A stretch of DNA of 33,865 nucleotides from Actinomadura sp. KC345 (GCF_004348515.1 NZ_SMKH01000052.1:1-33865), one strand, 5' to 3'; counted from the first letter of the stretch, positions 15,031 through 23,018 are shown. Notes: generated from the letters alone by a model not told the origin. Program-made: numbers and translations.

Positions 15031-17004
15031 CTACCACAGCGGCTTACCATCGGGCGCCTCGATAATGTTCCCCATGTCTAGCACATCGTGGGCCAACTCG
15101 AAGTCTCGGGTGGTTATTACCACTTGCAAATGCTTCTCTTTGGCGAGATTGCCGAGCTCATTTAGCAACCTGCGGATATCGAGATCCTGGACTTCTTCGG
15201 CTTTGGGGCTGTCGATGAGGAGGAGGCCTGGGTGCGTTGAGACGAGGTGAGCTGCTCCTACCCGAAGTAGAGCGATTACAACGGCGATTCGTAGCCTTAG
15301 GCGCTCACCGGCGCTTTGTTCGCCGAACGGCTTAGTGTTGCCGCCGCCCTTGGTAACATCAAGGTGAGCTGCACGATTGATCTTCACCGACTCCAATGAA
15401 TCGATGCCGAAACGTCGACCGAGTTCCGCGATCTCTTTGTTGAGCGCATCGAATAGGGCGCGCGAAGCAGATTCATGGTCTGCTACAAGAATTTTAACGC
15501 CAGCAGTGAGGACTTTGATGGCCTTGGTCTCTTCTGGGGCGTCGATGAGCGGAGGGAGCTCAGGAAAGACGCTGAGCGCGCCTTCAAGTCGCAGCACGTC
15601 TTCGCGGGCTTTTGCCCTGGCTGGCGCGTTTTCAGCAGCTTCAGCATTGCGTAGTTGACGTTGGGTTTCTGTCAGTCTTTCTGAAAGGGTTGCTAGTTGT
15701 GTTTCTGCGACCTCCAATTCTCCTTTAGCCTCCTTCTCGGCGGCGGTGCTTGCTTCGAGGCGTTGTTGGGCCTCTGCGATGACTTCTTCTGGAGAATCAT
15801 CATCACCAGTCACCGGCCGTGAGCACACTGCGCAGGCGTGCGTCTCGGACTCGCGTTGGCGCCGCTCCGCCTCGATAGCTTGATCGCACCGCGGGCACGT
15901 TCGAGGGTCGAGGCCATGAAAGAGACGCCGGGCAGTGGCATCTTCTGTTACGTCGTTAACGACTTTGGTATCACGTTGCCTTTGCGTCCGTGCTCGGCGG
16001 TACGTCCGCATGAGCTCGTCCCATGTCTCCTCGCTGTCTGCCACTTGGCGAGCCAAGGCAACAGTTTCGGCAGCTAGATCCGCCAAGGATTCCTGCCCAC
16101 CGGCCTGTTGTGCTGTGAGAGCTTCGAGGCGTTCTCGAGCCTCGCGAAGGCTATCCTCAATGTCTCGACGTTCGTTGTCGCGCTGTTGTCGGGCAATTTT
16201 ATCGGCGTTGTGTCGGGCTCTTCGTTTGGCTACTAGTACGTCAGCTGCGGCTTTCACCTGAGTTAACGCGGCGGCTGAAGGCAAGTCGAGAAATACCTGT
16301 AGGAGCCGACCAGGGAGACCGCTCATCAGGACGTCGCCGAGTAGAGCCTTGTCCCTTCCTGCAGGAAGGTAGATTGTTCCGAAGTAGACTGGCCATCCGT
16401 GCGTCTGTGTGCTCGTTTGCTTAAAGCTACTGACCAGCGGATGTAGGTCGAGCCGGTCCATCATTAGTGCTTGGACCTGTTCGTCGTAGCTGTCGCTACT
16501 GGACGCACGCATGACTGCTGCGATGCCCCGGGAAGTGTCCGCCTCCCGTACCCCCGATAGGGAACCGACGTCTGGTGCAGACAAGACGACTGCGGAGGCG
16601 ATCTGTTCTTCTTCCAGATTGAGCCGAAAGCCGATGGCCTGGCCGGCGACCTCGGCGTCCAGGTCAACTTCCCCCAACCAGTGGCGCCCTCCGATGGGGC
16701 TACGCGGAGATCCGCGCAGACACCAAGTCACCAACTCTAGAACGCTGGTCTTACCCCGGAGATTCGCTGCGACGAGTGCGGTCAACCCCTCATCGAACTC
16801 TAGAGTGGTATCGAAGCGGCCTGGGTATACGTTTCCAGTGCGGTTCCCAGCCAGTCGGAGGCGACGCAGTCTGACTGTTCTCGAGCGAGCTGGTGGAGTC
16901 GCAAGGGGAATGCCGAAGCTGGCAAAGACCTCACGTACATCCTCGACGGAGTGCCTGGCCTTAGCCGCGATACGAGTCTCCAACGGAGTGTTATTATCGG
17001 GCAT
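15031..17004 (-). CDS. Rad50/SMC-like ABC ATPase with zinc-hook-like insert (ABC-3C ATPase)
   Basis: A 657-aa ATPase. The Walker A is atypical, AANLRGKTS at 79-87. Two coiled-coil arms (about 255-345 and 400-475) flank four cysteines (Cys370, Cys373, Cys391, Cys394), forming a CxxC-x17-CxxC zinc ribbon or hook. The signature is GEQSAGERLRLRIA (561-574) and Walker B is LLLIDSPK (594-601), with SPK in place of the usual DEP. ITTRD occupies the switch region. This layout is that of the ATPases in ABC-three-component and related conflict systems, which sense an invader and license an effector. The start ATG at 17004 overlaps the upstream gene by 11 bp. Lower GC than neighbours. Confidence 0.85.
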   Translation of the reverse strand: MPDNNTPLETRIAAKARHSVEDVREVFASFGIPLATPPARSRTVRLRRLRLAGNRTGNVYPGRFDTTLEFDEGLTALVAANLRGKTSVLELVTWCLRGSPRSPIGGRHWLGEVDLDAEVAGQAIGFRLNLEEEQIASAVVLSAPDVGSLSGVREADTSRGIAAVMRASSSDSYDEQVQALMMDRLDLHPLVSSFKQTSTQTHGWPVYFGTIYLPAGRDKALLGDVLMSGLPGRLLQVFLDLPSAAALTQVKAAADVLVAKRRARHNADKIARQQRDNERRDIEDSLREARERLEALTAQQAGGQESLADLAAETVALARQVADSEETWDELMRTYRRARTQRQRDTKVVNDVTEDATARRLFHGLDPRTCPRCDQAIEAERRQRESETHACAVCSRPVTGDDDSPEEVIAEAQQRLEASTAAEKEAKGELEVAETQLATLSERLTETQRQLRNAEAAENAPARAKAREDVLRLEGALSVFPELPPLIDAPEETKAIKVLTAGVKILVADHESASRALFDALNKEIAELGRRFGIDSLESVKINRAAHLDVTKGGGNTKPFGEQSAGERLRLRIAVVIALLRVGAAHLVSTHPGLLLIDSPKAEEVQDLDIRRLLNELGNLAKEKHLQVVITTRDFELAHDVLDMGNIIEAPDGKPLW

Positions 17005-17713
17005 ACTCTTCTCTACCCTCCTCCTTGGTCGCCAACGCGGCCCGCAGATGGTCGAGTCGGTCTCGTGCTCGGCTTGCAACTGAGCCGATTCGGTCTCCTC
17101 TTGGAGTTTCTGCATATTCGGCCTGCAGGTATTGCCGCCTTTTTAGCTCGCTTCCGCCTAGACCGTCGGCCAATGCTACGACGAGGCGTGCCCGGTTCAC
17201 GTAGTAAGTAAATGCAGGCGCCTCTTCGATTATCTCGCGAGCGACACGCCTGCCAGCGGGCAAAAGATAATAATTGTGCTGTCTGACTCGGTTGACCGTA
17301 CCCCGACGTCTTCGCACAAGTAGTCCGGCGCTACGGAGTACGGCCAAGGCATCATCGAGCCATTCGTAGGCACCAAAATGGTGTCGAAGCATTGGGTAGC
17401 GACGTACCTCAGGCTCCTCTGAATCCAAGATACTCGAAGCAAGGTTTAATAGGGGTTTCTCGTTGCTCTGTTCGTACTCGTTGAGTAGTTCGTTGGCAAG
17501 ATAATCAGGATTCCTTAGCCAGAAATCCAGCTTCTGTAATCTCACCTGGGTCCGGACCACCCCTACGCCTTCGATTAGTGCGGGATCGGCACGCTCGGCG
17601 GTACTGATGTCCTCGCAGGCGTTGTCGATGAGCAGCAGGAGCCGGACCGCATCTTGTTCCCGAGTCGTGACTGGATCTTCGCGCTCCCCTTGCGCAAGTT
17701 CCTCATGGTCCAC
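16994..17713 (-). CDS. ABC-3C middle-component-like protein
   Basis: A 239-aa protein, first gene of the cargo operon. It has RLQKLDFWLRNPDYLANELL at about residues 58-77, the type of motif I associate with middle components of ABC-3C systems. Winged-helix-like segments follow (DDALAVLRSAGLLVRRRRGTV, then YYLLPAGRRVAREI). Middle components are thought to link the ATPase to the effector. The only in-frame start is the GTG at 17713. It lacks a convincing ribosome-binding site but has a TAGCAT -10-like box 6 nt upstream, so the message may be leaderless. The stop lies inside the start region of the ATPase gene, implying coupled translation. Confidence 0.76.
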   Translation of the reverse strand: MDHEELAQGEREDPVTTREQDAVRLLLLIDNACEDISTAERADPALIEGVGVVRTQVRLQKLDFWLRNPDYLANELLNEYEQSNEKPLLNLASSILDSEEPEVRRYPMLRHHFGAYEWLDDALAVLRSAGLLVRRRRGTVNRVRQHNYYLLPAGRRVAREIIEEAPAFTYYVNRARLVVALADGLGGSELKRRQYLQAEYAETPRGDRIGSVASRARDRLDHLRAALATKEEGREEYAR

Positions 17714-18369
17714 CCAGCAATGCTAGCGCTGTGTAGTCATCCTGTGTACCTGCATAGGGGTGTCCGAAGTTGGACGCGGGGGTGTTGTGGGGCCTTCCAG
17801 GACTCAGGGCACATCCAGTGTGGTGTGCGTTGCTTGACTCCAAACGAAGTGTTCGGAGAGTCAGGCGATCGAGGCTGTCACGAACGTGTGGCCTGGGAAG
17901 CTTACGGGCTGTTACCTACTAGTGGTCTGGCGACTGGGGCGCTCAGTACCAGAGGCCAGGACGATAGCCCGGCACGTGTCGACGGCTCCGACCGAAGTTG
18001 GTGCCAGGTGATCCTCGCTCGTAATCGATAGGTCGACGGTTCTCTTTTGGTGAGCAGTCTCCACCTCGTTGGCCCTTCTCGATCATTTGCGATGGGCCTT
18101 CTGCGGGGCTACTTCGTAGCAAGGGGGGCCCACGGACCCGTCGCCGGCTGGGCGCTGCGGTGCCTTGACAGCAGGACCTCGCTACGCTCCACCTTGTGGG
18201 TGGCTTTGGGCGGCTCGTGGTGTACCGATGGAAGGTCGTCCTGCATGCGAGGTGGCGTGGCGTGAGCGTCTAGCTGAGTGACAGTCGTGGCGGACGCCGG
18301 TGGACGTTGGCGAGCTGTGGGGTACGGCTGAGCAGGGCGGGGAGTTGCGTAGGGCCCGGGTGAGCTTGG
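17714..18369. other. 656-bp region without supportable gene inside the AICE right end
   Basis: No frame here has a ribosome-binding site plus credible protein. The segment separates the cargo promoter from attR. It contains a small hairpin gctac-ttc-gtagc near 18108-18120 next to a GC-rich ggggggccc run, followed by a stretch rich in short inverted motifs to about 18240. I cannot assign these a function; arm-type integrase sites or a small RNA are possible. Confidence 0.5.
17720..17725 (-). promoter_or_regulatory. Probable -10 box of leaderless cargo-operon promoter
   Basis: TAGCAT (reading leftwards from 17725) ends 6 nt before the GTG at 17713, so transcription would begin at or near the start codon. 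No strong -35 is evident. Leaderless starts are common in actinomycetes. Confidence 0.45.
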
Positions 18370-18413
18370 CTTACAAGCGAGGAGTCGGCGGTTCGAAACC
18401 GTCCGCGCCCACC
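18370..18413. repeat. attR: right copy of 44-bp direct repeat
   Basis: Exact copy of 71-114 (tRNA-Val anticodon loop to 3' end). The 5' half of the tRNA is missing, so it cannot be a functional tRNA. It marks the right boundary of the AICE. Confidence 0.88.
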
Positions 18414-18421
18414 TGCGCGAA

Positions 18422-18454
18422 GACCCCCTGTTCCGAGCATGGAAACAGGGGGTC
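18422..18454. terminator. Bidirectional-type hairpin after attR
   Basis: Stem gaccccctgtt (18422-18432) with aacagggggtc (18444-18454). In the plus direction it follows the att copy as a tRNA terminator would; in the minus direction it begins 6 bp after the stop of the gene at 18461-18943. Its sequence is unrelated to the terminators at 121 and 19106. Confidence 0.65.
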
Positions 18455-18460
18455 GTGCCA

Positions 18461-18943
18461 TTAGCGTGCCATGAGCCCACGAGACATAGGTCGGGGGCCT
18501 CGGCGTTGTCGCCGAGACCCCCGCAGGTCGATGGCTGGCCGCCCCTGACGGGTCGTGCAGCAGTGTAACCAGCGCCGAGACCTCTGGCCGATGATGAAAC
18601 CGATGAGCATGGAGCCGGCGCTACTGACGCTGAGCACAGCAGCGTCGGTCAGTGGGGTCGCCGCCAACAGCAGCAGTCCGAAGGCCGCGACGTAGTTCTT
18701 GATACCCAGTTCGAGGCTGATCGTCATCAGGTCGCGGAGCCGTTTCAGTTCGGGTGACGCGCTGCCACCACGCCCGCCTATTCCTCCGAGGACTGCGCAG
18801 ATCACGATGGCTTTGAAGAACACGCCTGCATGATCCGCGCCGGCGAGGTGAAGCCACCAGAACGTGGGCATGCCGAACAGGAGGGCTGCAAGGATGCCGC
18901 CGAAGACGGTGGCGTGGACGTTGGCCTGCTGGATCTTTCTCAC
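18461..18943 (-). CDS. Small integral membrane protein in element remnant
   Basis: A 160-aa protein from the GTG at 18943, preceded by AAAGGAG. Four hydrophobic segments are visible (about 8-27, 38-58, 80-100 and 104-120), followed by a basic Arg-rich tail (from about 121, RSRRWLHCCTTRQG onward). The strong ribosome-binding site supports expression. I do not recognise the family, though small four-helix membrane proteins of this size occur in actinomycete plasmids. The basic tail may be extended by readthrough into junction sequence, since it looks less protein-like than the rest. Confidence 0.65.
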   Translation of the reverse strand: MRKIQQANVHATVFGGILAALLFGMPTFWWLHLAGADHAGVFFKAIVICAVLGGIGGRGGSASPELKRLRDLMTISLELGIKNYVAAFGLLLLAATPLTDAAVLSVSSAGSMLIGFIIGQRSRRWLHCCTTRQGRPAIDLRGSRRQRRGPRPMSRGLMAR

Positions 18944-19069
18944 GGGTCTCTCCTTTGTGAATCCGCCCGTACCGTTGTGCGGGTCGTTGTGACGTACCGT
19001 CCGAGGTCTCGGCAGTGGAGCAAGGTTTGCCGTCCGTAGGCGGGTGTCGCGCGGCGATGACGAACGCGC

Positions 19070-19149
19070 GTCGGCGGTTCGAAACCGTCCGCGCCCACCC
19101 AGGTAGAGGCCATGATCCGCGGTCGCGGATCATGGCCTTTGATCTTGTG
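19070..19149. repeat. Third tRNA-Val-derived att-like copy with terminator
   Basis: Matches 85-164 over 80 bp with two mismatches, covering the tRNA T arm to 3' end and the whole terminator hairpin. Upstream similarity to the tRNA stops at 19070, in the variable/T-arm region. This is most simply the original chromosomal tRNA 3' end and terminator, now 19 kb from its 5' half. The chromosomal oppF-like gene ends only 15 bp beyond. Confidence 0.85.
19106..19142. terminator. Terminator hairpin, second copy
   Basis: A 13-bp stem (19108-19120 with 19125-19137) with loop ggtc and following TTTGATCTT, the counterpart of 121-157. It also lies just past the stop (19165) of the leftward ABC operon, so it can terminate that transcript. 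Confidence 0.75.
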
Positions 19150-19164
19150 CTGGCCGCGGGTGGG

Positions 19165-20142
19165 TCATTCGGTGGGGTGGTGGCAGGCGACCCAGTGGCC
19201 GGGGCCGATCGGGCGCATGAGGGGTTCCTCGGACGCGCAGCGGGCGTCGGCCCTGGGGCAGCGGGTGCGGAAACGGCAGCCGCTGGGGGGCGCCGCCGGT
19301 GAGGGAGGCTCCCCGGTCCCGGTCTCCTCGTCCGGGGTGAGCCGAAGCGGGCCGCGCGGGACGGACGCCAGGAGTGCGCGGGTGTAGGGATGGGCCGGAC
19401 GCTCGACGAGGTCCGCGCCCGCCGCCAGCTCGCAGGTCTTGCCGAGGTACATGACCAGGACGCGGTCGCTGACGTTCTTGATCACCGCGAGGTCGTGCGC
19501 GATGAACACGAGGGTGAGCCCGTAGCGGGCCTTGAGGTCTTCGAGCAGGTTGAGGATCTGCGCCTGCACCGAGACGTCGAGGGCGGACACGGGCTCGTCG
19601 CAGATGATCACTTCGGGTTCGAGGGCCAGGGCGCGGGCGATGCTGATGCGCTGGCACTGGCCGCCGGAGAACTCGTGCGGGCGCCGCCCGGCGGAGGTGG
19701 CGGGGTCGAGGCCCACCGCCTCCAGCGCCTCGTCGATCCGGGACGCGTCGCCGTTCAGGCTGCCCCAGACCCGGGGGCCTTCGGCGACGATGTCGCGGAC
19801 GCGGCGCCGGGGGTTCAGGGAGGAGATCGGGTCCTGAAAGATCATCTGGAGCCGTTGCCGGGTCCGGCGCAACGCCTCGCCGCGCAGGTCGGTGAGCTCC
19901 AGCCCGGTCAGCCGCACCGATCCGGAGGCCGGGCGCGGCAGCTGCATGACCGCCCGAGCGGCGGAGGACTTGCCGCAGCCCGATTCGCCGACGATTCCGA
20001 GCGTCTCGCCCTTGGCCACGTCGAAGCTCACGCCCGACACGGCGTGCACGGTGCGGCGCCCGGACGGGTACGTGACCGTGAGGTCCTGGACGCGCAGGAT
20101 CTCGTCCGTGCCCCGCAGGTGCGCGGTTCCGCTACCCGCCAT
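19165..20142 (-). CDS. Oligopeptide-type ABC transporter ATP-binding protein (OppF/DppF-like)
   Basis: A 325-aa ATPase that powers an oligo/dipeptide-type importer. Walker A is GESGCGKSS (52-60), the Q loop is at IFQDP (101-105), the signature is SGGQCQR (159-165) and Walker B is VIICDEP (178-184). The C terminus carries the Cys cluster of OppD/OppF proteins (GCRFRTRCPRADARC). The ATG at 20142 overlaps the upstream fusion gene by 11 bp and has AAAGGAG. It is the last gene of the operon and ends next to the att copy. Substrate unknown. Confidence 0.93.
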   Translation of the reverse strand: MAGSGTAHLRGTDEILRVQDLTVTYPSGRRTVHAVSGVSFDVAKGETLGIVGESGCGKSSAARAVMQLPRPASGSVRLTGLELTDLRGEALRRTRQRLQMIFQDPISSLNPRRRVRDIVAEGPRVWGSLNGDASRIDEALEAVGLDPATSAGRRPHEFSGGQCQRISIARALALEPEVIICDEPVSALDVSVQAQILNLLEDLKARYGLTLVFIAHDLAVIKNVSDRVLVMYLGKTCELAAGADLVERPAHPYTRALLASVPRGPLRLTPDEETGTGEPPSPAAPPSGCRFRTRCPRADARCASEEPLMRPIGPGHWVACHHPTE

Positions 20143-22075
20143 GGCGCGCGCTCCTTTCCGCGGCCGCGGGCCGCATGTCGGTTCCGTCCGCCGGATACCA
20201 GCAGGCGTGGGAACGGTCGTCGTCGCCGGTGAGCAGCGGGGGTTCGTCGGTTCGGCAGCGGTCCCGGGCGAACGGGCAGCGCGGGTGGAACCGGCAGCCG
20301 GCCGGCGGGGCGGCGAGGTCGGGCGGGCGGCCGTCGATGACCGCGAGCCTGGTGTGGCTCGGGGCCGTGAGGTCGGGGGCGGCGCGCAGGAGCGCCTCGG
20401 TGTAGCGCATGCGGGGGGCGGTGAAGACGGCCTCGGCGGGGCCGTGTTCGACGATCTTGCCCGCGTACATGACGATCACCTCGTCGGCGTGTTCGGCGAC
20501 CACGGTGAGGTCGTGGCTGACCAGGACCATCGCCATGTCGCGTTCGTCGCTCTGCCGGTGCAGCAGTCGCATGATCTGCTTCTGGACGGTGACGTCGAGC
20601 GCGGTGGTGGGCTCGTCGGCGAAAAGCACCTCGGGGTCGCATGACAGGGCCATCGCGATCGTGATCCGCTGGCGCATGCCGCCGGAGAGCTGGTGCGGGT
20701 AGCCGCGCAGGACGCGGCGCGGCTCGGGGATGCCGACGGAGGCGAGCAGCTTCTCGGCGGCGTCGCGTGCCTGCTTGCGGCTCATTCCCCGGTGGACGCG
20801 GAGCGGCTCGGCCACCTGGGTGCCGATGGTGCGGACGGGGTTGAGGGCGGTCATGGGGTCCTGGAAGACGGTGGCCATGCGGGTGCCGAGGACGTCGCGC
20901 ATGGCGTCGGGTCCGGCGTCGGTGAGGTCCCGGTCGCCGAGGTACACCCGGCCGGAGCGGTCGGCGGCGTCCGGGAGGAGCCCGAGGACGGAGCGGATGA
21001 GCACCGACTTGCCGCTGCCGGACTCGCCGACGATGGCGAGTGTGCGTCCGCGTTCGAGGGTGAACGACACCCCGTCGACGGCTCGGAGCGTCCCGCGGGG
21101 GGTGGGGAACGCGGTGTGCAGGCCGGCCACGTCGAGCAGTGGCGCCGGGCCGTCCCGCCGGGTGGCGGGCGCGGTGGACGGCGGGGCCGCCCGGCGCCTG
21201 CCGCGCGGGGGTTCCAGGCCGCTCTCCCGGTAGCCGGTGAGTTCCTGGAGCCGGTCGCCGACGAGGTTGAACGCCAGCACGGTCAGGAACATCACGGCGG
21301 ACGGCACCAGGACGATGTGCGTGGCCGTGTCCAGCGTGCTGCGGCCATCGTTGATCATGCCGCCCCAGGTGGGCGTCGGCGGGCGCACCGACAGGCCGAG
21401 GAACGCCAGGCTGCCCTCGGCGATCACGATGACGGCCATCACGGTGAAGGCGTAGGACAGGGCGGGCAGGACGACGTTCGGTGCGATCTCCCGCCACATC
21501 ACGGTGGCGCCGCGGGCACCCAGCGCACGCGCGGCGGTGACGAACTCGCGCCGGGCGAAGGAGAGCGTCACGCCGCGGACCAGCCTGACCCAGGCGGGCA
21601 CCCCGAGCAGCCCGAGCACGATCAGGACGTTGCGGACGCTGGGTCCGGCGAAGGCCACCACCGCGAGGGCGAGGACCAGCGCGGGGAAGGCGAGCAGGAT
21701 GTCGTTGCCCGTCATGATGATCCGGTCGACCAGGCCGCGGCGGTAACCGGCGAGGAGGCCGAGCGGGCCGCCGATGAGCAGGCCGAGGACGACGGCGCCG
21801 ACGCCGACGCCGAGCGACACGCGGGCGCCGTGGACGACGCGGCTGAGCATGTCGCGGCCGAGCCCGTCGGTGCCGAGCGGATGGTCCGGGCTGGGCGCGG
21901 CCCGGGGATCGCCGCTGAGCGTGGCGTCGTGGTCCGGAAGGGGCAGCACGTCGGCGAGGAGCGCCGCGGCGACCACGAGGACGATCCACAGGGCGGCGAG
22001 CCGGAAGCCCCAGCCGAGCCGCTTCGCCCGGCGGCCGGGCCCGGCCGCCTCGCCCGGGGCGGTCTCAGGAGGCAT
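20132..22075 (-). CDS. ABC transporter permease-ATPase fusion (OppC-OppD-like)
   Basis: A 647-aa fusion. Residues 1-285 are an OppC/DppC permease (first helix about 26-45, four further helices, EAA loop at about 177-200: EFVTAARALGARGATVMWRE). A 35-residue Pro/Arg/Ala linker leads to an OppD-type ATPase (about 312-647) with Walker A GESGSGKS (350-357), QDP, LSGGMRQR and DEPTTALD. It ends with the Cys cluster GCRFHPRCPFARDRC. Such fusions are known in actinobacterial peptide/nickel transporters. The frame is continuous and open throughout, so it is a genuine fusion. The start overlaps the permease gene upstream by 11 bp. Confidence 0.93.
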   Translation of the reverse strand: MPPETAPGEAAGPGRRAKRLGWGFRLAALWIVLVVAAALLADVLPLPDHDATLSGDPRAAPSPDHPLGTDGLGRDMLSRVVHGARVSLGVGVGAVVLGLLIGGPLGLLAGYRRGLVDRIIMTGNDILLAFPALVLALAVVAFAGPSVRNVLIVLGLLGVPAWVRLVRGVTLSFARREFVTAARALGARGATVMWREIAPNVVLPALSYAFTVMAVIVIAEGSLAFLGLSVRPPTPTWGGMINDGRSTLDTATHIVLVPSAVMFLTVLAFNLVGDRLQELTGYRESGLEPPRGRRRAAPPSTAPATRRDGPAPLLDVAGLHTAFPTPRGTLRAVDGVSFTLERGRTLAIVGESGSGKSVLIRSVLGLLPDAADRSGRVYLGDRDLTDAGPDAMRDVLGTRMATVFQDPMTALNPVRTIGTQVAEPLRVHRGMSRKQARDAAEKLLASVGIPEPRRVLRGYPHQLSGGMRQRITIAMALSCDPEVLFADEPTTALDVTVQKQIMRLLHRQSDERDMAMVLVSHDLTVVAEHADEVIVMYAGKIVEHGPAEAVFTAPRMRYTEALLRAAPDLTAPSHTRLAVIDGRPPDLAAPPAGCRFHPRCPFARDRCRTDEPPLLTGDDDRSHACWYPADGTDMRPAAAERSARHGG

Positions 22076-23012
22076 GGCGGATCCTCGGGTCGAGAACTCC
22101 GTAGAGAAGGTCGATGCCGAAGTTGACCAGGACGTAGCCGACCGCGACGACGAGCACCCCGCCCTGGACGACCAGGTAGTCGCGGGACAGGATCGAGTCG
22201 ACGATGAGCCGGCCGACGCCGGGCAGGCCGAACAGGGTCTCGATGATGACCGCTCCTCCGATCAGTGCTCCCAGGTTGAGCCCGACCACGGTGACCAGTG
22301 AGATCGCCGACGGGCGCAGGGCGTGCCGCCACAGGACGCGCCGGGGTGACAGGCCCCGGGCGCGGGCCAGCGTGATGTAGTCCTCGCGGAGGGTCGCGAT
22401 CAGGTCGGAGCGCAGGAGCCGGGCGTAGACGGCGAGTTGCGCGGCGGCGAGCGTCACCGCCGGGAGCAGCATCGACCGCAGGTTCCCGGCGGGGTCCACG
22501 CCGAAGGGCGTGTACCCGGTGGCCGGGAGCAGCGGCCACCGCACCGCGAAGATCATGATCAGGACGACGCCGGACACGAACACGGGGGTGGACAGCAGCC
22601 CGAAGCTCACGGTGGTGAGCGTCCGGTCGAGGAGGCCGCCGGCCCGGCGTGCCGCGGCCACCCCGGCGGGCACCGCGAGGCCCAGGGAGACGACCTGGGA
22701 CAGGAGCAGCAGTTCGAGCGTGACCGGCAGCCGCTGCGCCAGGGACTCGGTCACGGGGGTGCTGGTGATGTAGGAGGTGCCGAGGTCACCGGTGACCACT
22801 CCGCCCAGCCACGCGAGGTAGCGGCGCCAGAACGGCTCGTCCAGGCCGAGGTCCTGCCGTACCGCCGCCAGGGCGGCCTGGTCCCCGGAGTAGCCCAGGA
22901 TCTGGGTGGCGGGGTCGCCCGGCAGAAGTGTGATCATCCAGAAGGCGAGCAGGGTCACGACGAGCAGGACGAACAGCAGTTGCGCGCCCCGCCGCAGCAG
23001 GATGGCGGCCAT
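22065..23012 (-). CDS. Oligopeptide-type ABC transporter permease (OppB/DppB-like)
   Basis: A 315-aa membrane protein with the OppB pattern. The first helix (about 9-30) is followed by LLPGDPATQILG, a large periplasmic loop (LGLDEPFWRRYLAWLGG), five further helices and the EAA loop DYITLARARGLSPRRVLWRHALRP (about 215-240). It pairs with the OppC half of the fusion to form the channel. The ATG at 23012 lies 6 bp after the stop of the binding-protein gene. Confidence 0.94.
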   Translation of the reverse strand: MAAILLRRGAQLLFVLLVVTLLAFWMITLLPGDPATQILGYSGDQAALAAVRQDLGLDEPFWRRYLAWLGGVVTGDLGTSYITSTPVTESLAQRLPVTLELLLLSQVVSLGLAVPAGVAAARRAGGLLDRTLTTVSFGLLSTPVFVSGVVLIMIFAVRWPLLPATGYTPFGVDPAGNLRSMLLPAVTLAAAQLAVYARLLRSDLIATLREDYITLARARGLSPRRVLWRHALRPSAISLVTVVGLNLGALIGGAVIIETLFGLPGVGRLIVDSILSRDYLVVQGGVLVVAVGYVLVNFGIDLLYGVLDPRIRHAS

Positions 23013-23018
23013 GGGCGC

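Larger units (their letters stand above)
71..18413. mobile_element. AICE-type integrative and conjugative element in tRNA-Val
   Basis: The element is bounded by the 44-bp tRNA-derived repeat. It encodes the AICE core: tyrosine integrase (182-1429), replication protein (1617-3605), FtsK/TraB-type translocase (3991-6273), small transfer/spread proteins, excisionase (11234-11449), GntR repressor (11584-12369) and a Nudix gene (12450-12902). No relaxase or type IV secretion genes are seen, consistent with the single-translocase double-stranded DNA transfer known for Streptomyces AICEs such as pSAM2. The right third (12945-17713) is a lower-GC three-gene cargo. All core functions look intact, so the element may be mobile. 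Confidence 0.88.
18414..19069. mobile_element. Remnant of a second element between two att-like copies
   Basis: This 656-bp segment lies between attR (18370-18413) and a third tRNA-derived copy (19070). It holds one membrane-protein gene and its own terminator but no integrase. Such leftovers are expected when a tandemly inserted element in the same tRNA decays, leaving the newer AICE next to the tRNA. An alternative is that it is the true distal end of a single larger element. Confidence 0.55.

Noticed and set aside
12945..17713. Classical restriction-modification or Gabija-type system
   Set aside because: There is no methyltransferase or UvrD-like helicase, and the ATPase is Rad50/ABC-like with a nuclease on a separate protein, which fits ABC-3C better.
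17654..18265. Two plus-strand frames in the right end of the AICE
   Set aside because: No ribosome-binding sites, no coding-like codon bias and no recognisable domain; one begins inside the middle-component gene.
18370..18413. Second tRNA-Val gene
   Set aside because: Lacks the acceptor 5' strand, D arm and half of the anticodon stem, so it is only an att copy.
20693..22126. Plus-strand frame of 477 codons opposite the permease-ATPase fusion
   Set aside because: Shadow of the OppCD fusion; composition is low-complexity Gly/Glu/Asp/His.
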